Origin: JBLHHI01 sp047614125
GTDB taxonomy: Bacteria; Bacteroidota; Bacteroidia; NS11-12g; UBA9320
DNA length: 28,803 nt
Direction: 5' to 3'
Assembly: GCA_047614125.1 (NCBI GenBank)
Contig: JBLHHI010000033.1
Span: 1 to 28,803, forward strand
Shown: in pieces, positions 16,007 to 22,239 of the stretch
How positions within the stretch are numbered: the first letter of the stretch is position 1
Layout of the letters: every line of letters begins with the position of its first letter
The notes under the pieces: model-generated
What the model saw: the letters and a program-made list of their open reading frames with translations, nothing else
What the model was told of the DNA's origin: nothing
Database searches by the model: none
Translations under genes and position numbers: made by a program

Positions 16007-17248
16007 TTAATGCACAAAGCGCTTAACAATACAGCGCTGCGAGCCTTGGGCCATTAGTTGAAACATGTAAACACCACTCGGTAAATTGATGGTCCCTCCT
16101 TCAAGCGCATTCGAAACATCTACCGACTTTCCCACACCATCAAAAACATGTATGTTTTCGTTATGCGCGGCCATTGCCAATAGGTGCAAGGTATTGGATT
16201 TTAAGAAAAAAAGGCATTCTTGATTGGCCGACTTCTTCTTTTCATCAACATTGGCAACTCCTACTACAGAAAACTCATGGTCGATGACGTATTTGTTTTT
16301 ATGGAATAGTTCAACTCGATATTTGCCATTCTTGAAGATATTAACCTTACCCAAATCCACCCAAAAATAATAATACCACCAATCTCTTTGTACGGTATGG
16401 ATGTGTGTATAAACCGACTGGTTCGAATTTGCATTAACAATGTTCAGCTCAATAATATCGCCTTTTTTATACCCCAAAAGGTGGGCCCAGAAAACCATGC
16501 TGTTAGTTTCTGTTTCTCCAACATACTCGTACGGTTTGGTAAAATCCCGGCTGGTTCGTTCGCGCAATGAATCTAACGTTGTTGGACCCACCATCATCCC
16601 AGATTCCCAAACTCGAAAGCTTGTATCGTAAACGGGTTCTTTAATCCATAGTGAAGGGTTTGTACTGCAGGCACCGCCTTTAAACGGATCCACTACCTTA
16701 AGGCTGTCGTACCATATTTCGAAGTGCAAGTGCGGATCGGTGCTGTTGCCGCTGCTTCCAACAAAACCGATGGTGTCTCCTACTTTTACCGCATCTCCAA
16801 TTTTTACCGATACGCTGTTTTTAGCCAAATGACCATAATACGAATAAAACTTATTGGGGTGTTCGATGGCGATGTAATTACCGAGACCTTTTGAAACCAC
16901 TGAAATGGTTTCTCGATCAAAAAGGCCATCTTTCACAAAGGTTACTTTACCAGCGGCTGCGGCCAAAACCGCCACACCACTGTCCATTTGCGGAAACGAA
17001 CGGATTACAAAATCGGTACCCTCGTGCCCATCGTACGTCTTAGAACCGCAATGTATGTCGTGCGCGGTATCTTCCGACCAATCGACGTAGTTAACGATCA
17101 CATAATCCTCGCCCTCCACCCCAGCAATGGGCGTATGTAAAAAGGGTTGGGCTTTGGATGCAGGCATAAAAGCGAAAATAATAAGAAGTGCACAAACGCA
17201 CTTGAGTACATGCGAATTGAGGGGTGCAAATTTGATGCTCTTTTTCAT
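16007..17248 (-). CDS. secreted M23 family metallopeptidase with T9SS type A sorting domain
   Basis: A 413-residue secreted peptidase of the LytM/M23 family, which cleaves peptidoglycan cross-bridges or Gly-rich peptides. The signal peptide spans about 1-33, ending ASKA. The catalytic domain spans about 70-180: zinc ligands His75 and Asp79 in HEGTD, His140 in YYGHLA, and His173 and His175 in DPHLHFE. All core residues are present, so it is probably active. The middle region (about 200-320) is a beta-rich domain I do not recognise. The C-terminus (about 340-413, ending IVKRFVH, with LPSGVYMFQL) is a T9SS type A sorting domain. The frame is open 72 codons further upstream, but the ATG at 17248 begins the signal peptide and has a promoter box before it; the longer form would overlap the divergent gene. 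Confidence 0.88.
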   Translation of the reverse strand: MKKSIKFAPLNSHVLKCVCALLIIFAFMPASKAQPFLHTPIAGVEGEDYVIVNYVDWSEDTAHDIHCGSKTYDGHEGTDFVIRSFPQMDSGVAVLAAAAGKVTFVKDGLFDRETISVVSKGLGNYIAIEHPNKFYSYYGHLAKNSVSVKIGDAVKVGDTIGFVGSSGNSTDPHLHFEIWYDSLKVVDPFKGGACSTNPSLWIKEPVYDTSFRVWESGMMVGPTTLDSLRERTSRDFTKPYEYVGETETNSMVFWAHLLGYKKGDIIELNIVNANSNQSVYTHIHTVQRDWWYYYFWVDLGKVNIFKNGKYRVELFHKNKYVIDHEFSVVGVANVDEKKKSANQECLFFLKSNTLHLLAMAAHNENIHVFDGVGKSVDVSNALEGGTINLPSGVYMFQLMAQGSQRCIVKRFVH

Positions 17249-17278
17249 AGTAGCAAGCGATTCATTTAGATAGTTTAA

Positions 17279-17286
17279 CAAAACTA
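17279..17286 (-). promoter_or_regulatory. promoter -7 box of the M23 peptidase gene
   Basis: The minus strand reads TAGTTTTG (full match to TAnnTTTG), 30 bases before the ATG at 17248. Confidence 0.45.
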
Positions 17287-17345
17287 AAGAAAAATACTTT
17301 AGCGGACTTCTTAAAAGCCATGTGCGCCAATCGTGCTTTCTATCC

Positions 17346-17353
17346 TTTATTTG
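17346..17353 (+). promoter_or_regulatory. possible promoter -7 box of the small conserved protein gene
   Basis: TTTATTTG has one mismatch to TAnnTTTG and ends 4 bases before the ATG at 17358, again implying a very short or absent leader. Confidence 0.3.
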
Positions 17354-17357
17354 CAGT

Positions 17358-17837
17358 ATGAAAGCCGCTTCTGTTAAACAACTTAAAGACGAACTCAAAG
17401 CATGCTCACAACCCGAATTGTTGCAAATTTGTTTGCGCCTGTCTAAGTTTAAAAAAGAAAACAAAGAGCTTTTAACCTATTTGATTTTCGAATCGGAGGA
17501 TGAAGCTTCGTTCATCGCATCCGTTAAAGAAGAGATGGGTGATCAGTTTAAAAACATCAACTCTGCCCAAAGTCGGTTTATTAAAAAGGGCATGCGTAAG
17601 ATTTTAAACGGGGTTAAAAAGCATGTGCGTTACAGTGGAAAAACAGAAACCGAGGTAGAACTTCTACTCCACTTTTTGTTAGCGATGAAAGGCTTTAAAC
17701 CTTCGTATACTCGAAACCGGGTATTGGAAAACATGTTTAACTACCAGCTTCAAATTGTTCAAAAACGCATTTCGACCTTGCATGAAGATTTGCAGCACGA
17801 TTATAAAAGGGAGATGGAGGAATTAAATCAGAATTAA
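17358..17837 (+). CDS. conserved hypothetical protein of Bacteroidota, helical
   Basis: A 159-residue cytosolic protein rich in charged helices with no signal peptide or membrane segment. The sequence pattern (KQLKDELKACSQPELLQICLRLSKFKKENKELLTYLIFE-like start and HVRYSGKTETEVELLLHF) resembles a small conserved protein I have seen in many Bacteroidota, but I know no function for it. The frame opens 12 codons earlier; I chose the ATG at 17358 because family members begin at MKAASVKQLK and a promoter-like box ends 4 bases upstream. The last 21 bases, including the stop codon, are copied once more at 18034-18054 as part of a tandem duplication, and a hexamer repeat tract begins 16 bases after the stop. 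Confidence 0.75.
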   Translation: MKAASVKQLKDELKACSQPELLQICLRLSKFKKENKELLTYLIFESEDEASFIASVKEEMGDQFKNINSAQSRFIKKGMRKILNGVKKHVRYSGKTETEVELLLHFLLAMKGFKPSYTRNRVLENMFNYQLQIVQKRISTLHEDLQHDYKREMEELNQN

Positions 17838-17853
17838 TTCTGATTTAACTATA

Positions 17854-17898
17854 AGTTGAAGTTGAAGATGAAGTTGAAGAAGAAGTTGAAGTTGAAGA
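17854..17898 (+). repeat. AAGTTG-type hexamer tract
   Basis: About seven imperfect 6-base units of the type AAGTTG/AAGATG/AAGAAG, beginning 16 bases after the stop codon of the small conserved gene. The tandem copy at 18071-18084 has five fewer units (30 bases), consistent with slippage. Confidence 0.8.
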
Positions 17899-17914
17899 TA
17901 AGAAGCTTGTTTAT

Positions 17915-17993
17915 CTATCCTTAGGTACTGCCGAACGGGCAGTGGATTGATCCTTAGTCACCGCCGCACCAGCAGCGCCTCAGACTAAGGATA
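17915..17993. repeat. structured inverted-repeat block (TATCCTTAG / CTAAGGATA)
   Basis: TATCCTTAG near 17915 pairs with CTAAGGATA ending near 17993. An inner ATCCTTAGTC near 17950 can pair with GACTAAGGAT near 17983 in an alternative fold, and CTGCC with GGCAG flank GAACG in between. A second copy lies 187 bases on, at about 18102-18180. The block could form one of two mutually exclusive hairpins. Confidence 0.65.
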
Positions 17994-18002
17994 GTGGGTG
18001 GG

Positions 18003-18026
18003 GTGGTTGGTGATAACACCAACCAC
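18003..18026 (+). repeat. REP-like hairpin, copy 1
   Basis: Perfect 10-bp arms GTGGTTGGTG and CACCAACCAC around the loop ATAA, followed directly by GGCG. Same family as the hairpins around the RAYT gene near 25 kb. Confidence 0.85.
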
Positions 18027-18033
18027 GGCGTCA

Positions 18034-18185
18034 GAGGAATTGAATCAGAATTAATTCTGATTTAACTATAAGTTGAAGTTGAAGATAAGAAGCTTGTTTA
18101 TCTATCCTTAGGTACTGCCGAACGGGCAGTGGATTGATCCTTAGTCACCGCCGCACCAGCAGCGCCTCAGACTAAGGATAGTGGG
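18034..18185. repeat. tandem duplication, copy 2 (partial)
   Basis: This repeats copy 1 from its first base (offset 217, then 187 after a 30-base loss in the hexamer tract) and ends at the GTGGG at 18181-18185, before the REP-like hairpin. The first 21 bases duplicate the end of the upstream gene with one change (TTAAAT to TTGAAT). Its right edge lies inside the reading frame of the next minus-strand gene. Confidence 0.85.
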
Positions 18186-18722
18186 GGGAAATTGATCATG
18201 TTTAGGAATCCAGGCTTTAGCGCTAATTCCCATGTTAACACCATATTCTTTTACTTCCAAATGTGGCGAATCTATGATAACTTCAAATTCCCCTGTTCTA
18301 ATAGCGTAATAGAAAGCCCTCTGCCTAAAGATACCTCCAAGATTTGTATTGATTGATAAAAACGAATTTGACCAAATTGGACTTTCAAAATTAACCATCC
18401 AATCTCTAAATTCAGTATACATTAATCTTTCAGTAGGTTGTCGAATTGGAAGACCTTCAGGGCCAAAGTAATGTGTTGTTCTCTGAAGACCATAGCTAAG
18501 CCCAGCGTTAAGCTTTTTATTAAATTTATATCCTGCCGCAAATGAAAAATACGTTATGCGCTGGCTAACATTTTTAAATTCACTATTGTCATTATGATAT
18601 TTATCCTTGAAATGGTATGTAGAATTGCCAGATATTGAAATAAAAATCTTATGATCTGATTGTTGGGCAGAAACAACAGTGCCAAACATGCTAATTGCTA
18701 GATAAATGAAAAATCTATTCAT
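18141..18722 (-). pseudogene. truncated outer-membrane beta-barrel-type protein
   Basis: A 193-codon frame with a signal peptide (1-19, ending VSAQ) and alternating strands typical of a small barrel protein (YFSFAAGYKFNKKLNAGLSYGL, MVNFESPIWSNSFLSINTNL). The last residues (about 15, ending RRCWCGGD) and the stop codon are encoded by the repeat block of the tandem duplication, not by native sequence. The layout resembles the complete 221-residue barrel protein at 21574-22239, which continues some 35 residues past the equivalent point. I therefore read this as a gene whose 3' end was replaced by the repeat. Whether the stub is expressed is unknown. Loss of the last strands would probably prevent membrane insertion. 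Confidence 0.65.
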
Positions 18723-18749
18723 TCAATTGGGTTTTAGTTAAATTTCAAT

Positions 18750-19004
18750 TTAGATCATTATTTTGAATCCTACAAGTTTGGAGGTGTCGAATGGGTCGTC
18801 AGCGTTCTCGTTAATGCCGAGTCCAAAGTTGGTATTTAGTACAAAGTGCTTTTTAACAACAATTGAGTATTCGTAGTGCACCGAAAAGAAGGTTTGTCCG
18901 CCAAATTGTGCTGCCACAAAATGTCGCGGAGTTGTGGTGTCTCTAGAAGCAAAGGCATGCAATGAAGCCAAAAGAATCAATATTGTTAAGATTTGCTTTG
19001 CCAT
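18750..19004 (-). pseudogene. short outer-membrane protein fragment
   Basis: An 84-codon frame with a signal peptide (about 1-19, ending AFAS) followed by FVAAQFGGQTFFSVHYEYSI and NTNFGLGINENADDP. This looks like the first two to four strands of a small beta-barrel protein, but the frame stops soon after and lacks the remaining strands. It lies 27 bases before the truncated barrel gene at 18722 on the same strand. I take it as the N-terminal stub of a longer gene lost by deletion. It could instead be a genuine small exported protein. Confidence 0.5.
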
Positions 19005-19040
19005 TTACAATGTGGAAATTAACACATATTTATTTGCACT

Positions 19041-19052
19041 ATACGTACGTAT
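19041..19052. promoter_or_regulatory. 12-bp perfect palindrome
   Basis: ATACGTACGTAT lies between the stop of the lipoprotein gene at 19063 and the start of the fragment at 19004, in its upstream region. It could be a protein-binding site; there is no direct evidence. Confidence 0.25.
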
Positions 19053-19062
19053 TAATTTCTAT

Positions 19063-19770
19063 TTAACGAGGTTCTAATGTTTCATACTTTAGCGGAGGTG
19101 GTGCCATTCCCCAACGAAATCCTGAGAGTATCAAAATGTTTAGCGGATATTCAACTTGTAAGGCGGCCAATTCGTTGGCATCCAGCGCTTGTAAGTCGAT
19201 GCTGTCTTGCGCCAATTTATTTTCAACAAAGTGAAGATGCGAAAAAGCGATGGCAGCAAATACTGAGTCAACAAAGTTTGAATCGGCATCCTTATCCCAT
19301 ATTACGTCAAAATCCAGTTGATTACGTTGGTTTGCATCCTCGACATCTTTTGTGAAGAACTGAATCAGCTCAGCTTCCAAAGCGTCTCTTTCAACAATTT
19401 TATACTCAGCCAAAATCTGATTTTTAGAATTTATAACCACATGAAAGCGCGGAGGCCATACCCCACAAAATGGAGGGCAGTTTACGCAATCAAAGACACC
19501 AAAATCGACCAACACCTTTAGATATCGTTCTTTGCCTTCCAGTTCGATTGGCAATCTAAAAGCCACTCGATTGCAGGTAGAGCACAAATCCATGCCGTAC
19601 AACGTATTCATTTGTTTGCGCGTCGAATCTGGGTGCGCAAAATAGTTGAGTCGCAAGATTGGTATGGAATCGTGTCCCTGAAATAACTCAAAGCGGTTAT
19701 CTCTTTGTTCATTTGGGGAACAACTAAATAAGGATGCTAAAAGAATGATTATGAGGCTAGTATGTTTCAT
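19063..19770 (-). CDS. hypothetical lipoprotein with cysteine clusters
   Basis: A 235-residue predicted lipoprotein: the signal peptide ends in lipobox ASLFSC (Cys17). The mature part has two cysteine clusters, C63-S-T-C66 and C95-V-N-C98-P-P-F-C102, which could bind a metal or form disulfides. The second half is acidic and helical (DALEAELIQFFTKDVEDANQ) and may bind a partner. I do not recognise the family. It lies at the left side of a 790-bp gene-free, repeat-filled stretch with no obvious promoter box, and the next gene on its strand is the fragment at 18750-19004. Confidence 0.6.
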   Translation of the reverse strand: MKHTSLIIILLASLFSCSPNEQRDNRFELFQGHDSIPILRLNYFAHPDSTRKQMNTLYGMDLCSTCNRVAFRLPIELEGKERYLKVLVDFGVFDCVNCPPFCGVWPPRFHVVINSKNQILAEYKIVERDALEAELIQFFTKDVEDANQRNQLDFDVIWDKDADSNFVDSVFAAIAFSHLHFVENKLAQDSIDLQALDANELAALQVEYPLNILILSGFRWGMAPPPLKYETLEPR

Positions 19771-19907
19771 TGACTGCGTTTAATTATTCGATTTTTTATT
19801 GGTTGGATTGCGTTCTTTTTATTGCATTGCGTTTTGAATTGGGTGTAAGTTAAACATCTTTTTTCAAGCTTGTATGTTCGACGGTCTTAAATGAATGACC
19901 ATGACTT

Positions 19908-20155
19908 CAAACACAGATTATCACAGCAGCCATGATTGCTCTGTGGTAAAAATATGGCTTTTTAGGTGGTTTTGATTGGTGATAACACCATGTCATTGGG
20001 AACTCTTACACCTTTCTTTAAACACAGATTATCACAAAAACAATTGATACTATCAGTGAAAATCTGTGAATTAATCAAATCTCATTAATCACCAACATTG
20101 GCATTAAAACACAGGTTTTCACAGAAGACTAAATACTATCTGTGAAAATCTGTAG
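19908..20155. repeat. three CACAGATT-type hairpin repeats
   Basis: Related motifs occur at 19908-19926 (AAACACAGATTATCACAG), at 20021-20036 with partner 20054-20069, and at 20111-20125 with partner 20139-20153. In the last pair ACAGGTTTTCACAGA faces TCTGTGAAAATCTGT, a 15-bp stem with one wobble. They look like decaying copies of one hairpin family. Confidence 0.65.
19977..19990 (+). repeat. REP-like hairpin, copy 2 (degenerate)
   Basis: Only TGGTG, ATAA and CACCA remain paired. The outer arms and the GGCG flank have been lost. Confidence 0.5.
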
Positions 20156-20180
20156 TAAAAAAATAAGGTTTGTTATGTTT

Positions 20181-20202
20181 TAGTTGGTAGTAACACCAAC
20201 TA
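20181..20202 (+). repeat. REP-like hairpin, copy 3 (variant)
   Basis: Arms TAGTTGGT and ACCAACTA around AGTAAC. GGCG follows after one base, at the same offset as in the other copies. The paired changes in both arms preserve the stem. Confidence 0.7.
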
Positions 20203-20342
20203 AGGCGCAATGGTATTATTATTCAATATAGGTTCTTAAATTTATAAGGAGATCCCACGGCTCCGCCTCTGGAAGACGATGTTGAAATGCCTCTAAAAGA
20301 GTATTCGGATTGATAGAACACTCTCCTAAGCCGCACCTTCAT

Positions 20343-20363
20343 TCTGAGTTTATTTGAGCGAGC
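20343..20363 (-). repeat. partial copy of the RAYT gene 5' end
   Basis: On the minus strand this reads like the first 20 bases of the RAYT coding sequence at 25391-25410, with a few changes, and starts with the ATG complement. It is followed on the plus strand, after about 27 bases, by REP-like copy 4, as in the array next to the transposase gene. Confidence 0.6.
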
Positions 20364-20389
20364 ATAGTCTGGTTATTGTTTGGGTTTAA

Positions 20390-20413
20390 GTGGTTGGTGA
20401 TAACACCAACCAC
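20390..20413 (+). repeat. REP-like hairpin, copy 4
   Basis: Perfect 10-bp arms GTGGTTGGTG and CACCAACCAC around ATAA, then GGCG. Confidence 0.85.
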
Positions 20414-20425
20414 GGCGAAAAAGAT

Positions 20426-20511
20426 AGTTGAGAATGACTGTCAAGCTGAATTCATTTCAGCTTCTGCTTCAACCCTCCTTCGTTTTACTTCGAGGGGCAG
20501 CATTCTCAACT
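20426..20511. repeat. three-way-junction inverted repeat
   Basis: The outer stem is AGTTGAGAATG plus CTG (20426-20440, one bulged A) with CAG plus CATTCTCAACT (20498-20511). Inside are two hairpins: AAGCTGAA (20443-20450) with TTCAGCTT (20456-20463), and CCCTC (20473-20477) with GAGGG (20492-20496). The result is an 86-base cloverleaf-like fold with no tRNA features, sitting between REP copy 4 and a hexamer tract. Confidence 0.6.
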
Positions 20512-20535
20512 TCAACTTCAGCTTCAGCTTCAGCT
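20508..20535 (-). repeat. hexamer tract (AAGTTG/AAGCTG type)
   Basis: On the minus strand about four and a half units of AAGCTG/AAGTTG, located just downstream of the comM/yifB fragment stop codon and the GACGGAC hairpin. Confidence 0.75.
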
Positions 20536-20538
20536 TTT

Positions 20539-20555
20539 GACGGACGCAGTCCGTC
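20539..20555. repeat. GACGGAC/GTCCGTC hairpin
   Basis: 7-bp arms around GCA, just downstream (minus strand) of the comM/yifB fragment. The intact gene has the related ACGGAT hairpin at the same position, and other family members lie at 27777 and beyond 28681. Confidence 0.75.
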
Positions 20556-21051
20556 TCTACCTAAACGCCCCAATTCTCCCGATCTAAACTACGGTATTGA
20601 ATGGCTTCTGCTAAATGCTCAATTTCAATGTTTTGTGAGCCAGACAAATCGGCTATGGTACGACTTACCTTTAAGATACGATCATAGGCACGAGCGCTTA
20701 GGTTAAGTTTATTCATTGCAGTTTTAAGCAAGGTGGTTCCGGCTTTGTCGATGGTGCAAAATGCTCGAATGTGGTTGGAACTCATTTGTGAATTATTATA
20801 CACTCCTTCCACTTCTTCAAAACGGGCTTCTTGAATGATGCGTGCTCGAATTACGCGCTCTCTCACTGCATCACTTCGTTCAGATCCTCCTCTTCCGGCC
20901 AACTCATCAAAATTAACTGGAGTAACTTCAATCTGGATATCCACCCGATCTAATAAGGGTCCGGAAATTCGACTCAGGTATTTCTGAACCATGCCCGGTG
21001 CGCAAACGCAGTCTTTTTCGGGGTGGTTGAAAAATCCGCATGGGCAAGGAT
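20540..21051 (-). pseudogene. comM: 3' fragment of comM/yifB (direct repeat A)
   Basis: This encodes the C-terminal ~162 residues of the YifB/ComM AAA+ ATPase (from PCPCGFFNHPEKDC to DRENWGV, stop TAG at 20561-20563), without the N-terminal domain or Walker motifs. It aligns without gaps to 25677-26188 of the intact gene, offset 5,137 bases. I count six amino-acid differences in the last 143 residues (for example RARIIQEARFEEVEG versus QARIIQEHRFEEVDG), while many third-codon positions differ and some blocks are identical. The homology ends at about 21051, inside the start region of an opposite-strand regulator gene. It is non-functional on its own. It is best read as the old 3' end of the gene displaced by an insertion, or as a remnant of recombination with a related strain. 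Confidence 0.85.
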
Positions 21052-21303
21052 GTGTTACCTTTTTGCCAACTAATCACATTGCACGCAAAGAAACCAATAA
21101 ATCAATCAAACTGGTATCCGAAGTCTCCAAAGACTTTAGGCGAACGAATTCGGAAATGGAGAATGGATAATTGTCTATTACAAAAAGATGTTGCTATAAA
21201 ATTGGGAGTTTGTGAAGACACTTTGACAGGTTGGGAGAATAGTCGATATCAGCCTTCTAATCGTAACTTAACAGCAATCAAATACTTGATGAACTTGGAA
21301 TAA
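21040..21303 (+). CDS. small XRE-type helix-turn-helix protein
   Basis: An 87-residue DNA-binding protein. The HTH lies at about 31-85: KTLGERIRKWRMDN, then LLQKDVAIKLGVCEDTLTGWEN and SRYQPSNRNLTAIKYLM. The N-terminal FCQLITLHAKKP resembles the short leader of a family of small XRE-like proteins often found alone or beside mobile genes in Bacteroidota and other bacteria. The ATG at 21040 and the first four codons belong to the opposite strand of the comM/yifB fragment, so the present 5' end is a fusion. An in-frame GTG at 21052, the first codon past the junction, is an alternative start. Its targets are unknown; it may regulate neighbouring cargo genes. Confidence 0.7.
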   Translation: MGKDVLPFCQLITLHAKKPINQSNWYPKSPKTLGERIRKWRMDNCLLQKDVAIKLGVCEDTLTGWENSRYQPSNRNLTAIKYLMNLE

Positions 21304-21573
21304 TGAATTTGATTCACCTTTCATCTTATTTATAATTACAGCTTAATAAAAACTTAAACACTTGTATCCATAAAGCAACTACCATAGTTAAAGGCGAAGT
21401 ACAAATATAAAAAATGTTCTATCTTCTTGAAATCTCAAGATATAGAAAGAAGGAATTAAACCCGCAAACCAATATTTTTAATGTTTTAGTCAAATTCAAA
21501 ATATGCGATGGCTATTTTGCTATTTCTGTATACCCACAGGTAAACAAATCACGTGGAATTCAGTATTGACAAT
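21304..21573. other. A+T-rich gap with no recognised gene
   Basis: This stretch between convergent genes is clearly A+T-rich. It holds a short hairpin around 21420-21440 (CTTGA with TCAAG and flanking complementarity), and I see nothing else in it. Confidence 0.4.
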
Positions 21574-22239
21574 TTACGTCCTTACTGAATTTGTTTTTAT
21601 AATGATTTTTCGAATTGAATTAAAATTATACGAAACTGACCAACCTATAAGCCAAGTGCTTGCCTTGGCAAAGGCGTAATAACTTCCGCAAATTCCAATG
21701 CCAACCTTTTGACTTTTATCCAACATGAAGTCTATGTTGGTGGAATATCTCACTCCAAGTTCTTTAGTATATGATGTAGGGCGGTCGTATAATATTTCAG
21801 TTGGAAGTCTTTTAGCAAAAGTGTATCTCATTCTTCGATAAACTAGGCCCAATTCAGGGCTAAGTCGAATTTTGTTTGTGACGTATAAATTTCGCTGTAA
21901 AGTTAGCTCGTAGTAGTGAGCCTTAATGTAAATTGGTTTTGGGGATTGAACTCCCCAAGGAATGTTATCAAATAAAGTAAATAGGTTAGCTCCACTATTT
22001 TGCTGTCTATAACCAATCGTACCTCTCCAATGAGATTTAACTCTAATAGAAATTGATGGCGAAACCATTGAGATCAAACTGTTTGGATATCGTTGCCATT
22101 CTGGGTAACTAAACTCACTAATAAAATGAGGAAATGTAGTTGACCTTATTTTTAGTTCATATCTATAAGGCACCTTCTCTTCGCCTGTTACTAAGAGTGA
22201 GCCTAACATACTTAAAGACAATAATACATAGACACGCAT
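21574..22239 (-). CDS. outer-membrane beta-barrel-type hypothetical protein
   Basis: A 221-residue exported protein with a signal peptide (about 1-19, LLSLSMLGSLLVTG) and alternating amphipathic strands with many Tyr, Arg and Trp residues (YYELTLQRNLYVTNKIRLSPELG; IGICGSYYAFAK). This fits a small outer-membrane barrel. No family or function is recognised. The ATG follows the stop codon of the M4 protease gene with no gap, so the two are almost certainly one operon with translational coupling. It has the same general layout as the truncated protein at 18141-18722, so the two may be distant paralogues. The last ~20 residues (SIRKIIIKTNSVRT) are basic rather than ending in the aromatic residue typical of barrels. 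Confidence 0.6.
   Translation of the reverse strand: MRVYVLLSLSMLGSLLVTGEEKVPYRYELKIRSTTFPHFISEFSYPEWQRYPNSLISMVSPSISIRVKSHWRGTIGYRQQNSGANLFTLFDNIPWGVQSPKPIYIKAHYYELTLQRNLYVTNKIRLSPELGLVYRRMRYTFAKRLPTEILYDRPTSYTKELGVRYSTNIDFMLDKSQKVGIGICGSYYAFAKASTWLIGWSVSYNFNSIRKIIIKTNSVRT

Larger units (their letters stand above)
17817..18033. repeat. tandem duplication, copy 1 (217 bp)
   Basis: This unit starts inside the last codons of the preceding gene. It runs through a hexamer tract, a block with several ATCCTTAG/CTAAGGAT inverted repeats and a CTGCC/GGCAG hairpin, and then a REP-like hairpin followed by GGCG. Copy 2 begins at the next base. It covers the 303-bp stretch without a gene between 17838 and 18140. 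Confidence 0.85.
19771..20538. other. gene-free, repeat-rich stretch
   Basis: About 770 bases without a credible gene. It contains three REP-like hairpins (one degenerate), three copies of a CACAGATT-type hairpin, a partial copy of the RAYT 5' end at 20343-20363, a three-way-junction inverted repeat at 20426-20511, and a hexamer tract. Each is listed separately. It reads as a landing zone for short mobile repeats. Confidence 0.6.

Noticed and set aside
17249..17464. 72-codon N-terminal extension of the M23 peptidase
   Set aside because: The extension precedes a clear signal peptide at 17248, lies upstream of the TAGTTTTG promoter box, and would overlap the divergent gene at 17358.
20426..20511. 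tRNA gene
   Set aside because: The three-way fold has only two inner arms, no anticodon loop or T-loop consensus, and no CCA-type acceptor end.
20540..21051. a second functional comM gene
   Set aside because: It lacks the N-terminal domain and Walker A and B motifs, and runs directly into unrelated sequence at 21051.
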